DNA of 64,000 bases from Kribbella soli (GTDB lineage Bacteria; Actinomycetota; Actinomycetes; Propionibacteriales; Kribbellaceae): assembly GCF_004331345.1 (NCBI RefSeq), contig NZ_SJJZ01000001.1:1860001-1924000 (forward strand). The letters run 5' to 3'. A model generated the notes under the pieces. That model was not told where the DNA came from and searched no databases. It worked only from the letters and a program-made list of their open reading frames with translations. Positions 28,146-37,975 of this stretch are shown one piece after another (position 1 is the stretch's first letter; each line of letters begins with the position of its first letter). The translations under genes were made by a program, and so were the position numbers.

Positions 28146-29597
28146 ATGGACGCACCGGATCAGGCCCGCCGGTTGAGTGAGTTGTACGACGAGGTGCTCG
28201 GCGGTGGCCGAGCCACGGCCGACCCGCGGCCGCTGGTCGCCGCTTCCTGGGAGCGCTCTCTCGCGGCCGCGGTGGATCCCGAGCTGGACGCGCCACCGGT
28301 GATCGTCGACCCGGACGTGGTCGCGGCGCTCCGCGAGAACCACCCGCTGCAGGCCGTCCTGCCGGTGCTCCGGCAGACGCTGACCACGATCGCCGACGAG
28401 GCGTCGCACATCATGATCATCACCGACGCGCAGGGGACGATCCTGTGGCGCGAGGGCTCGTCGGAGGTGAAACGCCAGGCCGACCGGATCGCGCTGTCCG
28501 AGGGTGCGGTCTGGTCGGAGGAGAAGATCGGGACGAACGGCATGGGTACGTCGCTCGCCGTCGGACAGCCGGTCCAGATCCACTCGGCCGAGCACCTGGT
28601 CCGCCGGATCCACGAATGGACCTGTGCCGCCGCGCCGGTCCACGATCCCGACACCGGCAAGCTGCTCGGCGCGGTCGACGTCTCCGGACCGCTGCGCACG
28701 GTCCACCCCGCGATGGTCGCCCTGGTGACCGCGGCGGCTCAGCTCGCCGAGGGACAGTTGAAGGTCCGGATGGCCGCCGCCGACGAGATGCTGCGGGCCC
28801 GCAACATGCGGCACCTGATGGCGCTCGGCGATGCGCCGGGCGCGTTGCTGACCCCGACCGGCCGCGTGCTCGCGGTCCAGCCGCTCGAATGGTTGCCCGA
28901 CCGCCTCGTCGTACCGGACGGTGCCGACCGCATCGACCTCGGCGACGGACGGGAAGGACTGGTGGAGCGACTGGACGAGGGCTTCCTGCTCCGCATGCCC
29001 GGTACGCCGGTACGCCGTACGCGACCGTCGTTGCGGTTGAAGCTGCTCGGCTCGGGGCAGCCGATCGCGGTCGTCGGCGGCCGCGAGATCGCGCTGACGT
29101 TGCGGCGCGCCGAAGTACTCGCACTGTTACTACTGCAGCCGACCGGACTCACGGCCGAGCAGCTGATGCTCCAGTTGTACGGCGACGAAGGCAACCCGAC
29201 GACGGTCCGCGCCGAGATGCACCGGCTGCGGAACCTGCTCGGCGGCGGAGTCCTCGACACCAAGCCGTACCGCATCATCGCCGACGTCACCGGCGACGTG
29301 ACCGAAGTACAGGCAGCCCTCCGCCACGGCGATCTCACCAAGGCCCTCGACCTGTACACCGGCCCGCTGCTGACCCGCTCGGACGCACCCGCGCTGCGAG
29401 CCGAACGCGACGAGCTCGACGCCACCCTCCGCCGCGCCACGCTCGACGCCCACAACGCCGACCTGCTGTGGCAGTTCGCGCAGACCAGCACCGGCGCCGA
29501 GGACCTGGAAATCTTCGAGGCCCTCGCCGCCGGTCTACCAACAGACGACCCCCGCCGAGCAGCCGTCGCCGCCCGGCTCGCCAGACTCCTCGACTGA
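28146..29597 (+). CDS. GAF-domain transcriptional regulator of the aldehyde dehydrogenase operon
   Basis: A 483-residue regulator. The N-terminal two-thirds match the sensor part of AcoR-type activators ([17 protein letters not shown], a GAF domain with [20 protein letters not shown] and [13 protein letters not shown]). Instead of the AAA+ sigma-54 domain it carries a C-terminal winged helix ([20 protein letters not shown], then [14 protein letters not shown]) like AfsR/SARP proteins. That makes sense in a lineage without sigma-54. Divergent from the aldehyde dehydrogenase, so presumably its activator. Confidence 0.85.
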   Translation: MDAPDQARRLSELYDEVLGGGRATADPRPLVAASWERSLAAAVDPELDAPPVIVDPDVVAALRENHPLQAVLPVLRQTLTTIADEASHIMIITDAQGTILWREGSSEVKRQADRIALSEGAVWSEEKIGTNGMGTSLAVGQPVQIHSAEHLVRRIHEWTCAAAPVHDPDTGKLLGAVDVSGPLRTVHPAMVALVTAAAQLAEGQLKVRMAAADEMLRARNMRHLMALGDAPGALLTPTGRVLAVQPLEWLPDRLVVPDGADRIDLGDGREGLVERLDEGFLLRMPGTPVRRTRPSLRLKLLGSGQPIAVVGGREIALTLRRAEVLALLLLQPTGLTAEQLMLQLYGDEGNPTTVRAEMHRLRNLLGGGVLDTKPYRIIADVTGDVTEVQAALRHGDLTKALDLYTGPLLTRSDAPALRAERDELDATLRRATLDAHNADLLWQFAQTSTGAEDLEIFEALAAGLPTDDPRRAAVAARLARLLD

Positions 29598-29598
29598 A

Positions 29599-30126
29599 TT
29601 ACTCGCGGCCGACGAGGATCCACATGTAGTCGCGGTTCTTGGTCGGGAAGGTGGCGGTCTTGTTGCTGACTTCCTTGGTCTTCTTGCAGTCGCTGGTGGT
29701 GTACTTCCAGCGCACGACCTGGACCCGCCAGGACTGCTTGAGCTGGTGCAGACGGCGTACCTTGTTGGCCGGAACCTCGGCTGTGTAGGACCAACTGTCG
29801 GTGACCGCGTGGGACTTCCCGACGGTCTTGGAGTACTTGTTCTGGATCTCGGCGATCACCAGCGGGATGCTCACCCCGAGGTCACCGGACCAGGCCGAGT
29901 TCGACTCCGAGGTGGCGGTCTTCTGGTAGGTGATCCGGCCGGGACCCTCCATCCAGTCGCTGTACAGGTTCGTGCCGACGTACACCTCGTGCCCGCCCCG
30001 GGTGTACCAGTTGACGGTGTTCGTGTCGCACTTCTTGGCCACGGCCGGCGCCGCGTTCGCGGCGGCCGGCACCACCAGACCGGTCGCGATCAGTACTCCA
30101 GCAGCGATTCCCCGACGAAGACGCAT
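29599..30126 (-). CDS. Secreted protein of unknown function
   Basis: A 175-residue protein with a clear signal peptide (RLRRGIAAGVLIATGLVVPA, cleavage near ANA-AP). The mature part is rich in Tyr, Trp, Thr and Ser, with an alternating pattern suggesting beta strands (ITYQKTATSESNSAWSGDLG, VTDSWSYTAEVPANKVRRL) and two Cys that could pair. The TxSxS-rich strand pattern recalls aerolysin-like or colicin-release-like beta proteins, but this is only an impression. Start at the ATG at 30126 with GGGAGAG upstream. Confidence 0.8.
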   Translation of the reverse strand: MRLRRGIAAGVLIATGLVVPAAANAAPAVAKKCDTNTVNWYTRGGHEVYVGTNLYSDWMEGPGRITYQKTATSESNSAWSGDLGVSIPLVIAEIQNKYSKTVGKSHAVTDSWSYTAEVPANKVRRLHQLKQSWRVQVVRWKYTTSDCKKTKEVSNKTATFPTKNRDYMWILVGRE

Positions 30127-30315
30127 GGTTCTCTCCCACCGAAACCGATTGACAGGTACTGCGGTTGCAGTGGTAGGAAACTTACGGATTGGTCCACTAC
30201 GGGCGCAACGAACCTTCTGTAACGCTGTGTGTCGATTTGGTGACAGCGGAATTCGCGGCGTGACGAGCCCTACACAGACATGACTGACGGGTAACCGACC
30301 AATAACATCGCTGGT

Positions 30316-32472
30316 ATGCAGATCCTCGCCATCGTCGTCTCGCTCGCGATCGCCGCCGTCGGTATCGCGTTGTTCGGCAAGACGATCGGGCACATCGTGT
30401 CCGTCATCAAGCTGGGGCAGCCGACCACCGGTCGCACCGACAACCCTGGGCAGCGCTCCGTCACGCTCGCCAAGGAGACGCTCGGCCACACCCGGATGCT
30501 GCAGTGGAGCCACATCGGCGTCCTGCACTGGTTCGTCGCGTTCGGTTTCATCGGGCTGTTCCTCAGCCTCGTGACAGCGTTCGGGCAGCTGTTCGACCCA
30601 CACTGGGTGCTGCCGGTGATCGGTCACTGGTTCGTGTTCGAGTGGGTCAGCGAGTTCCTGACGTGGACCGGCCTGGTCTCGATCATCGGGTTGATGGCGA
30701 TCAGGCTGCGCAACCTGCCGCGGGGCGAGAAGGGCCGCTACAGCCGGTTCTTCGGATCCACCGCCTGGCAGGCGTACTACGTCGAGTACACGATCCTCGG
30801 TGTACTGATCTGCATCCTGCTGCTCCGCGGCCTCGAGTACGAACTCGGCGGCGGGACCAAGTTCCACTTCCCCAGCACGTTCTTCGTCGGCACCGGCCTG
30901 TTCGGCGGACTGTCCGAGCACGCGCTGGAGAACACCGTCTACCTGGTCGCGATGATCAAGATCGTGATCTCGTTCGCGTGGATGATCACGATCTCGCTGA
31001 ACGCGACGATGGGCGTGGCCTGGCACCGGTTCACCGCCTGGCCCAACATCTGGTTCAAGCGCAAGGCCGACGGCGGTACGGCGCTCGGCGCGCTGCAGCC
31101 GATCAGCGTCAACGGTACTCCGATCGACTTCGAGAACATCGAAGAGCTCGACGAGGACGCGGCGCTCGGGGTCGGCAAGGTCGAGGACTTCACCTGGAAG
31201 GGCCTGCTCGACTTCACCACCTGCACCGAGTGCGGGCGGTGCCAGTCGCAGTGCCCGGCGTGGAACACCGACAAGCCGCTGTCGCCGAAGCTGATCATGA
31301 TGGGGCTGCGCGAGCACGCGTACGCCAAGGCGCCGTACCTGCTGGCCGCCGATGACGATGCCCGCAAGTCGCTGCCGGAGCTGGTGCTCGCCGAGCAGGA
31401 GAAGCCGTTGGTCGGACCCGCGGATGTCGCGGTCATCGACGAGGAGGCGCTGTGGGCGTGCACCTCCTGCGGTGCGTGTGTGCAGCAGTGCCCGGTCGAC
31501 ATCGAGCACGTCGACGCGATCATGGACATGCGCCGGTACCAGGTGCTGATCGAGTCGTCCTTCCCGTCCGAGCTCAACGGGCTGTTCAAGGGCCTGGAGA
31601 ACAAGGGCAACCCGTGGAACATGAACCCGTCCGGCCGGATGGACTGGGCCAAGGACCTGCCGTTCGAGGTCAAGCAGGTCGGTTCGGACGTCGAGTCGCT
31701 GGACGAGGTCGACTACCTGTTCTGGGTCGGCTGCGCCGGCGCCTTCGAGGACCGCGCGAAGAAGACCACGCAGGCGGTGGCTGAGCTGCTGAACATCGCG
31801 GGCGTGAGCTTCGCCGTACTGGGTGACGGCGAGACGTGTACGGGCGACCCGGCGCGGCGGTCCGGCAACGAGTTCGTGTTCCAGCAGCTCGCGATGCAGA
31901 ACGCGGAGGTCTTCAAGGAGACCAACGTCCGCAAGGTCGTCTCGACCTGCGCGCACTGCTTCAACACACTGAAGAACGAGTACTCCCAGCTGGGCGTCGA
32001 GCTCGACGTCATCCACCACACCCAGCTGCTGAACCGGCTGGTCCGCGACGGCAAGCTGACCCCGGTCGCTACGGCCGACAGCTCGCTCAACGGCCAGAAG
32101 ATCACGTACCACGACCCGTGCTACCTCGGCCGCCACAACCAGGTGTACGACGCCCCGCGCGAACTGCTCGACATCATCCCGGGCGCGGAGTACGCCGAGA
32201 TGCCGCGGAACCAGACGAAGTCGTTCTGCTGCGGCGCCGGTGGCGCGCGGATGTGGATGGAGGAGAAGCTCGGCACCCGGATCAACCTGAACCGGACCAC
32301 CGAGGCGGTCGAGACCGGCGCCGACAAGATCGCCACCGGCTGCCCGTTCTGCCGGGTGATGCTGTCCGACGGCCTCACCGCCAAGCAGGCCGACGGATCG
32401 GCCCGCGAGTCGGTCGAGGTCCAGGACGTCGCCCAGCTCCTTCTCGCTTCTGTAAAGCGTGGTGAAAGCTGA
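30316..32472 (+). CDS. etfD: EtfD-like membrane iron-sulfur oxidoreductase
   Basis: A 718-residue protein. Five or six N-terminal TM helices (1-235) form a heme-b-type membrane domain; two 4Fe-4S motifs follow (TECGRCQSQCPAW and TSCGACVQQCPVD), then two CCG domains (CAHCFNTLKNEYSQLG; SFCCGAGGARM). This architecture matches mycobacterial EtfD (Rv0338c), which passes electrons from electron-transfer flavoprotein into the membrane quinone pool during beta-oxidation. It would serve acyl-CoA dehydrogenases such as the one at 61.8 kb. Monocistronic. Confidence 0.88.
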   Translation: MQILAIVVSLAIAAVGIALFGKTIGHIVSVIKLGQPTTGRTDNPGQRSVTLAKETLGHTRMLQWSHIGVLHWFVAFGFIGLFLSLVTAFGQLFDPHWVLPVIGHWFVFEWVSEFLTWTGLVSIIGLMAIRLRNLPRGEKGRYSRFFGSTAWQAYYVEYTILGVLICILLLRGLEYELGGGTKFHFPSTFFVGTGLFGGLSEHALENTVYLVAMIKIVISFAWMITISLNATMGVAWHRFTAWPNIWFKRKADGGTALGALQPISVNGTPIDFENIEELDEDAALGVGKVEDFTWKGLLDFTTCTECGRCQSQCPAWNTDKPLSPKLIMMGLREHAYAKAPYLLAADDDARKSLPELVLAEQEKPLVGPADVAVIDEEALWACTSCGACVQQCPVDIEHVDAIMDMRRYQVLIESSFPSELNGLFKGLENKGNPWNMNPSGRMDWAKDLPFEVKQVGSDVESLDEVDYLFWVGCAGAFEDRAKKTTQAVAELLNIAGVSFAVLGDGETCTGDPARRSGNEFVFQQLAMQNAEVFKETNVRKVVSTCAHCFNTLKNEYSQLGVELDVIHHTQLLNRLVRDGKLTPVATADSSLNGQKITYHDPCYLGRHNQVYDAPRELLDIIPGAEYAEMPRNQTKSFCCGAGGARMWMEEKLGTRINLNRTTEAVETGADKIATGCPFCRVMLSDGLTAKQADGSARESVEVQDVAQLLLASVKRGES

Positions 32473-32559
32473 CCTGCAACTAGCTGCAAAACTCTTCCTC
32501 CCCGGGTGGTCCAGACCATAAGATCCACCGTCTGAATCACCTGGGGAGGAAAACGCATC

Positions 32560-33360
32560 ATGAAGTTCCGCGCCGTCGTGGCCACTGCGGCCGCCGTACC
32601 ACTCGCCCTCGGCCTGGCCGCCTGCGGCGGAGAGCCCAAGGCCACCGGCTACAAGCCGACGACCCCGGCCGAGACACCGGCCGCATCGCAGCCGGTCGCC
32701 ACCACCACGGTCGCACCGCCCAAGCCGGCACCGGTCGCCCATCTGAACCGGGCAACGTTCGTGTCTGCGATGACGTCGGCGGTCAGCAAGCAGAAGACCT
32801 GGCACACTGTCGGCACGATCACCGCCAACGGCTCGACCGTGATGACGATGGACGGCTACCAGACCACGAACCCGGTCGCGATGTCGATGGAGATGGCCGG
32901 TGCGGCGTTCCAGGGCAAGACCGCGAAGGTCATCCTGATCAAGAACACCGGGTACGTCTCGATTCCCGGCGTGACGCCGGCCGGGAAGTACAAGAAGTTC
33001 ACGACCGGCCTGAACGACCAGCTGAGCGAGCTGGTCGAGGGCGGCGACCCGACCAAGATCTACAAGTCCTTCGACAAGAGCATGGTCGACCTCAAGTTCG
33101 TCCGCACCGAGACGATCGGTGGGCAGCAGCTCGACCGGTACGCCGTGACTGTGAACGCCGCGAAGGCGCTCGCTGCCCAGGGCAAGAAGGTCCCGGCGGG
33201 GATGCCGAAGACGCTGACCTACTCGATGTGGCTGGACAAGGCCCATCTGGTGCGGCGGATGACGTTCGACCTCAGCGGCGTCTCGATGGTGATGAACATG
33301 ACCGACTACAACAAGCCGGTGAACATCACCGCGCCGCCGGCGAGCAAGATCGTGAAATAG
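32560..33360 (+). CDS. LppX/LprG-like lipoprotein
   Basis: A 266-residue lipoprotein: signal peptide with lipobox LGLAAC (Cys22), a Pro/Thr-rich linker to about residue 60, then a beta-rich domain of about 200 residues (KTWHTVGTITANGSTVMTMD, GKYKKFTTGLNDQLSELVEG). The length and strand pattern resemble the half-barrel LppX/LprG fold that binds lipids. Start at the ATG at 32560 behind GGGGAGGA. The fold is inferred, not certain. Confidence 0.8.
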   Translation: MKFRAVVATAAAVPLALGLAACGGEPKATGYKPTTPAETPAASQPVATTTVAPPKPAPVAHLNRATFVSAMTSAVSKQKTWHTVGTITANGSTVMTMDGYQTTNPVAMSMEMAGAAFQGKTAKVILIKNTGYVSIPGVTPAGKYKKFTTGLNDQLSELVEGGDPTKIYKSFDKSMVDLKFVRTETIGGQQLDRYAVTVNAAKALAAQGKKVPAGMPKTLTYSMWLDKAHLVRRMTFDLSGVSMVMNMTDYNKPVNITAPPASKIVK

Positions 33361-33451
33361 GCCGGAATCGGTCATTTTCCCACCCTGTCGTGTGAACTTC
33401 TCGTAATCTCCCGTTACGGATGTGATCACCTCAGGATGATCGGGTGGGTGG

Positions 33452-35029
33452 GTGCCGATGCCGACTACACGACGCAACTTCCTTACTGTCAGCGGAGCAG
33501 CGGCGGCGCTCGCGCTGAGCGGCAGTCTTCCGGAGATCAAGACAGCCGCAGCGGGATGGACCGGCCGGGTCGACCGGCGGGATCCGTTCACGCTCGGTGT
33601 CGCGTCCGGCGATCCGTTGCCGGACGCGGTGGTGATCTGGACCCGGCTGGCCCCCGATCCACTCGCGCCGTTCGGCGGGATGGATCGGCGGCCGGTCGAG
33701 GTGCAGTGGCAGGTCGCGGAGGACGAGCAGTTCCGCCGGATCGTCCGCTCCGGCACGGCCAGAACCGGGCCCGAAGCGAGCCACTCGGTGCACGTCGACG
33801 TACGTGGACTGCGGCCTTGGCGGCATTACTGGTACCGCTTCCGCGTGAACGGGCAGCTCAGCCCGGTCGGTCGGACCAAGACCGCACCGGCGTACGACGC
33901 TGTCGTTCCTGAGCTGTCGCTCGCGTTCGCGTCCTGCCAGGCGTGGTGGGAGGGCTGGTACACGGCGTACGCCGACATGGCGAAGCGCGACCACGACGTG
34001 GTGTTCTTCCTCGGCGACTACATCTACGAGTTCGGGATCGACCGCGGCATCCGGCCGCATTCGAACGAGCCGTACATCACCCAGCAGACCGTGACGCTGG
34101 ACGAGTACCGGCAGCGGTATGCGGCGTACAAGCTGGATCCGGATCTGCAGAGCGCGCACGCGAAGGCGCCGTGGATCGTGACGCTCGACGACCACGAGGT
34201 GGTCGACAACTGGGCCGACGAGGCGCATCCGAGTGCACCGCCGGCCCAGTTCCGGGTACGCCGGGCCAACGCGTTCCGGGCGTACTGGGAACACATGCCG
34301 CTGCGGCTCGCGCAACTGCCGAAGGGGCCGGACATGCAGCTGTACCGGCGGATCAGGTACGGGCGGCTCGCGGAGTTCAACGTGCTCGACACGCGTCAGT
34401 ACCGGTCGGACCAGGCGTACGGCGACGGCACGAAAGCGCCCGGCCCGGAGACGGCCGATCCGGCGCGCACGATCACCGGCGACGCGCAGGAGAAGTGGCT
34501 GCTCGACGGCTGGGCGGCGGCGCAGACGCGCTGGAACGTGCTGGCGCACCAGACCGCGATCGCCCGGCTGGACACGAAGGACGGGCCGGAGGTGCTGGTC
34601 CCGATGGACACCTGGGACGGGTACGAGGCGTCGCGGAACCGCATCCTCGGCGGCGCCGCACAGCGGAAGGTCCGCAACCTGGTGTCGATCGCGGGCGACC
34701 TGCACCGCAGCGTGGCGTCGGACCTGAAGCTGGACTTCAACGACCCGGCGTCGGCGACGGTCGGCGCCGAGTTCGTCGGTACGTCGATCACGTCCGGGAT
34801 CGACGGCGAGGACCTCGACGCCGGCGGTGCGACCTTGCTGCGGGAGAACCCGCACATGAAGTTCGGCAACTTCCAGCGCGGGTACGTCAGCTGCTCCATC
34901 ACGCCGCAGCGGTGGATCTCCGACTACCGCGTCGTCGACAAGGTGTCCGTCCAGGGCGGCACCGTGAGCACTCGCGCCAAGCTCCTCGTCGAGGACGGCC
35001 GCCCCGGCATCGCGGAGGTACAGAAATGA
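33452..35029 (+). CDS. phoD: PhoD-type secreted alkaline phosphatase
   Basis: A 525-residue PhoD family phosphodiesterase/alkaline phosphatase exported by the Tat path (TTRRNFLTVSG). Family motifs: FTLGVASGDPLPDAVVIWTR, the metal-site stretches FASCQ, FFLGDYIYE, TLDDHEVVDNW and IAGDLH. It uses Fe3+/Ca2+ rather than zinc and releases phosphate from organic esters. Start GTG at 33452; an ATG two codons later is just as likely. Translationally coupled (ATGA) to the discoidin protein downstream. Confidence 0.9.
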   Translation: MPMPTTRRNFLTVSGAAAALALSGSLPEIKTAAAGWTGRVDRRDPFTLGVASGDPLPDAVVIWTRLAPDPLAPFGGMDRRPVEVQWQVAEDEQFRRIVRSGTARTGPEASHSVHVDVRGLRPWRHYWYRFRVNGQLSPVGRTKTAPAYDAVVPELSLAFASCQAWWEGWYTAYADMAKRDHDVVFFLGDYIYEFGIDRGIRPHSNEPYITQQTVTLDEYRQRYAAYKLDPDLQSAHAKAPWIVTLDDHEVVDNWADEAHPSAPPAQFRVRRANAFRAYWEHMPLRLAQLPKGPDMQLYRRIRYGRLAEFNVLDTRQYRSDQAYGDGTKAPGPETADPARTITGDAQEKWLLDGWAAAQTRWNVLAHQTAIARLDTKDGPEVLVPMDTWDGYEASRNRILGGAAQRKVRNLVSIAGDLHRSVASDLKLDFNDPASATVGAEFVGTSITSGIDGEDLDAGGATLLRENPHMKFGNFQRGYVSCSITPQRWISDYRVVDKVSVQGGTVSTRAKLLVEDGRPGIAEVQK

Positions 35030-35877
35030 GGATCCCCCGACAGACCGTCGTCGCGGCCGGCACCTTGCTGGCGGCCGCACTGCTCGGCTCCAGTTCGATG
35101 CCTGCAGCAACCTCTGACGTGGCGGTCGGCGTCGCCCCGGAGCAGCTGAGCGTGGTCGGACTCCCCTGCTTCCCCAGCACCCTCAACCTCACGATGACCA
35201 ACACCGGCAGCCAGGACCGGTACGCCGACCTGACGCTCGAGCCGACCGGTCCGCTACAGCTGTCCCGGACCCTGTTCTCGTCGTGGCTGCCCGCCCTCGA
35301 TCCCGATCAGCCCGTCTCCGCGCCGGTCGAGGTCCGCGTACCGCGCGACACCAAGCCGGGCTCGTACAACATCGGCGTCGAGGTCGACCGGAACCGCGTG
35401 ACCGTTCCGGTGACCGTCGAGCCGCTGCCGTCGAAGGGCCCCGGTGACAACCTCGCGCTCGGCGAGCAGGCGACGGCGTCGTCCACCCACGGCAACTTCA
35501 CCCTCTGCGGCGCCGTCGACGGCGACAAGGACCCAGAGCACTGGGACACCCTGACCGGCTGGAACGACGGCACCCGCGCGGCCTTCCCCGACACGTACGA
35601 TGTCGCACTGTCGGCACCCGCCACCGTGAACCGGGTGGAGCTGTACACACTCGACTCGGCGAAGTACCCGGCACGGCTCAACGGTCTCCGCGACTGGGAC
35701 GTCCAGGTGAAGGTCGGCGGTGCCTGGCAGACCGTCACCCAGGTCCGCGGCAACACCCTTGGCCACGTCACGTCGACGTTCGACCCCGTGCAGACGGATG
35801 CTGTACGCATCCTCTGCCTCGACGGCAACGACCACACCTACTCCCGCATCGTCGAACTCGAGGTCTACGGAACCTGA
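35026..35877 (+). CDS. Secreted protein with C-terminal discoidin (F5/8 type C-like) domain
   Basis: A 283-residue protein: signal peptide (RQTVVAAGTLLAAALLGSSS), an immunoglobulin-like beta domain of about 110 residues (LNLTMTNTGSQDRYADLTLE), then a discoidin-like module (NLALGEQATASSTHG through SRIVELEVYGT) of the type that binds carbohydrates. It overlaps the phoD stop by 4 bases, so it is made with the phosphatase and might tether it to cell-wall or environmental polymers. Confidence 0.82.
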   Translation: MRIPRQTVVAAGTLLAAALLGSSSMPAATSDVAVGVAPEQLSVVGLPCFPSTLNLTMTNTGSQDRYADLTLEPTGPLQLSRTLFSSWLPALDPDQPVSAPVEVRVPRDTKPGSYNIGVEVDRNRVTVPVTVEPLPSKGPGDNLALGEQATASSTHGNFTLCGAVDGDKDPEHWDTLTGWNDGTRAAFPDTYDVALSAPATVNRVELYTLDSAKYPARLNGLRDWDVQVKVGGAWQTVTQVRGNTLGHVTSTFDPVQTDAVRILCLDGNDHTYSRIVELEVYGT

Positions 35878-35904
35878 TCCTTGCCTGAGTCAACCGTTTG
35901 AACC

Positions 35905-36876
35905 ATGCCGACTCCCGAAGAAGTCGCGCGCGCGTTCGACCTGGGCACACCGGCCGGCGGCCTCGTCCATGTCCGACGCGGCGACGCGGACACCTGGCGA
36001 CTCGACACCTCAACCGGACGCTATTTCGTCAAGGGCTACTTTCCGGCGGCGGGTGTGCACGTGACCGACCAACTGGCGGCCGCGATGGTCTTCGAGCGCC
36101 ATGCACTCGCGGCCGGCATCGACATGCCGAAACCGATCCCGCCAACCGATCCTCTCCTCGGTTGGGTGGCCCGCATCGAGGATCGGCTGTTCCGGGTCTA
36201 CCGATGGATCGACCACCAAACACCTGAGCCCGACATCTCGGCCTGGCTCGGCCGGACGATGCTGCAGGTCCATCAGTTGCAGCCGCTCGACCGGGCCGGC
36301 TTGCCTCAGTGGTGGCGGCACGCGGTGCAACCGCCAGAGACCTGGGAGGGCTGGTTCGCCGAAGCCCGGCATCGTGACGCCGCATGGGCGGGTCTGCAGG
36401 TCGACAGCCTTCCGCACGTCCTCGCGGTCAGCGCACGCATCGCGGAACTCTGCGACGTCGTACCGGACCTCGTGACAACTCATGGCGACTTCAAGATCCA
36501 CAACGTCGTCATGTCTCCATCCGGCCCCGTGCTGGTGGACTGGGACAGCGTCCGGACCGACAGCGCGGCCCTCGAGGCAGGTCGGTCTGCGTACATCTTC
36601 GGAGGCGGAGAACCCAAGCAGGTCAAGAGAATCCTCACCGCGTACGTCGCGGCCGGTGGCGATCTCGGATGGGCCGGGGCGGACCTCTTCCTCAGCGTGG
36701 CGAGAAATGTCATCCAGGTTCTCGGCGAGCAGATCCGCGTCTCACTCGGAGAGACCACCGCAGCCCGATGGATGGGCGACCGCACGACAATCGAGACCAC
36801 CATCGGCAGCACCCTGCGGGACCTTCCCGGCAAGCTCGACCACCTGCACCAGCTCGCAACGCAAACGCTCGATTAA
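35905..36876 (+). CDS. Aminoglycoside-phosphotransferase-like kinase
   Basis: A 323-residue APH/choline-kinase-fold protein. The nucleotide lobe is short (STGRYFVKGYFP supplies the Lys), the catalytic loop is THGDFKIHNVVM and the magnesium Asp is in VLVDWDS. The substrate is unknown: relatives phosphorylate antibiotics, homoserine or sugars, and nothing nearby points to resistance. It appears monocistronic. Confidence 0.85.
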   Translation: MPTPEEVARAFDLGTPAGGLVHVRRGDADTWRLDTSTGRYFVKGYFPAAGVHVTDQLAAAMVFERHALAAGIDMPKPIPPTDPLLGWVARIEDRLFRVYRWIDHQTPEPDISAWLGRTMLQVHQLQPLDRAGLPQWWRHAVQPPETWEGWFAEARHRDAAWAGLQVDSLPHVLAVSARIAELCDVVPDLVTTHGDFKIHNVVMSPSGPVLVDWDSVRTDSAALEAGRSAYIFGGGEPKQVKRILTAYVAAGGDLGWAGADLFLSVARNVIQVLGEQIRVSLGETTAARWMGDRTTIETTIGSTLRDLPGKLDHLHQLATQTLD

Positions 36877-36921
36877 CCCTGCGCTGTCAAGCAGACCGTG
36901 GACGGATGCGAGGATCGGAGG

Positions 36922-37320
36922 GTGAGTACCGACAGTGCAGAGACGACGGCAGACATCGAGTTCACCATCGACTCGTGGGACGAGGTCGCCTACGACGAGC
37001 CGGACGACGGTCCGAAGCTGACCCGGGTCACCATCACGAAGACGTACGGCGGCGCACTCGAGGGCAAAGGGGTCACCGAGGTGCTGACCGCCCAGGGCGC
37101 CGAGGGCGCCGGATACGTGGCCTCGGAGCGGATCGAGGGGAAGCTCGACGGACGCCCCGGAACGTTCGTGATCCAGCACGGCGGCCTCGCCGAGGGCGAC
37201 ACGCAGTCGACGTTCGGCGCGATCGTGCCGGGCTCTGGCACAGGGGCACTGGCCGGGCTGTCGGGTCACGCCACCGAGGCGAGCCAAGGCATCCTGACCC
37301 TCAAATACCGGATGCCCTAG
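36922..37320 (+). CDS. DUF3224 family protein
   Basis: A 132-residue small beta-barrel-type protein. DUF3224 signatures are visible: TKTYGGALEGKGVTEVL, GYVASERIEGKLDGRPGTFV, QHGG, and IVPGSGTGALAGLSG. Start at the GTG at 36922 with GAGGA 7 nt upstream; an ATG eight codons earlier is less well placed. Function unknown; relatives resemble allene oxide cyclase-like barrels. Confidence 0.88.
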   Translation: MSTDSAETTADIEFTIDSWDEVAYDEPDDGPKLTRVTITKTYGGALEGKGVTEVLTAQGAEGAGYVASERIEGKLDGRPGTFVIQHGGLAEGDTQSTFGAIVPGSGTGALAGLSGHATEASQGILTLKYRMP

Positions 37321-37363
37321 AGCCGCCCGATCACTGACAGAACCAGCGCGGCAAACGGAATGG

Positions 37364-37909
37364 TCAGTTGGTGGTGGGTGAGTTGTCCAACAGACCGAAG
37401 TGGCGCAACGTGCGCTCGGCAACCTCGTGCGGGCCGAGGTTGCCGGTGTCGATGACCAATTCGTCCAGGTCCGCGGCGTCGAGGCGGGCGGCGATCTCGT
37501 CGCAGCGCTCCAGGTGCCACTCCAACGCCGACCTCTGACTCGGGCTGTAGCGGCCCCGCAGTCGTTTCCTGGTGATGTCGGCATTCGCGGTGAGACGAAC
37601 CATCCGCAGGGGGCTCTCGACTGCGGCCTCGTAGCGCTCTCGATCGGCTGCGGTACTGATCACCCCGCACATGACCAACTGCCGCGGGCCCACCGACCGA
37701 TAGGACTTCCAAACCGCCGCGATGTTGTTTGCCTCGATCAGAGCATTGTCCTGATCAGCAGGCGGCCACGAGCGGTGGAACCAGTCGACGTCCATCAGGC
37801 TGAACGGCCTGCCGGCGTTCGCGAGCAGATCCCCGACATGCTCGAGCGTGGACGACTTGCCGACGCCGTACCCACCGTTCAGAAAGATCGTGTAACCGGA
37901 CTGCGGCAC
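37364..37909 (-). CDS. P-loop nucleotide kinase-like protein
   Basis: A 181-residue P-loop protein with Walker A NGGYGVGKSS at residues 11-20 and LMDVDWFHRSW as a likely substrate-binding stretch, then VRLTANADITRKRLRGRYSP typical of kinases that bind phosphate groups with a lid. No specific substrate can be named. It lies 66 nt downstream of the methyltransferase gene, after a strong terminator, so it is probably separately expressed. Confidence 0.8.
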   Translation of the reverse strand: MPQSGYTIFLNGGYGVGKSSTLEHVGDLLANAGRPFSLMDVDWFHRSWPPADQDNALIEANNIAAVWKSYRSVGPRQLVMCGVISTAADRERYEAAVESPLRMVRLTANADITRKRLRGRYSPSQRSALEWHLERCDEIAARLDAADLDELVIDTGNLGPHEVAERTLRHFGLLDNSPTTN

Positions 37910-37929
37910 GGTGAATCCTCCCTGGGACG

Positions 37930-37968
37930 AAAAACCCGCAGGCCAGAAACATGCCGCTGACCTGCGGG
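37930..37968 (-). terminator. Intrinsic terminator after the DUF574 methyltransferase
   Basis: On the minus strand CCCGCAGG, a short internal bulge, CAG, a 10-nt loop and the complement form a stem (37935-37946 with 37957-37968) followed by TTTTT (37930-37934). It starts 8 bases past the methyltransferase stop codon. Confidence 0.85.
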
Positions 37969-37975
37969 ATCAGGC

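Noticed and set aside
29599..33756. A 1385-codon open frame on the minus strand
   Set aside because: Only its last 175 codons (from the ATG at 30126) make a sensible protein with a signal peptide. The rest is antisense to etfD and the lipoprotein gene and has an Arg/His-rich composition typical of GC-rich shadows.
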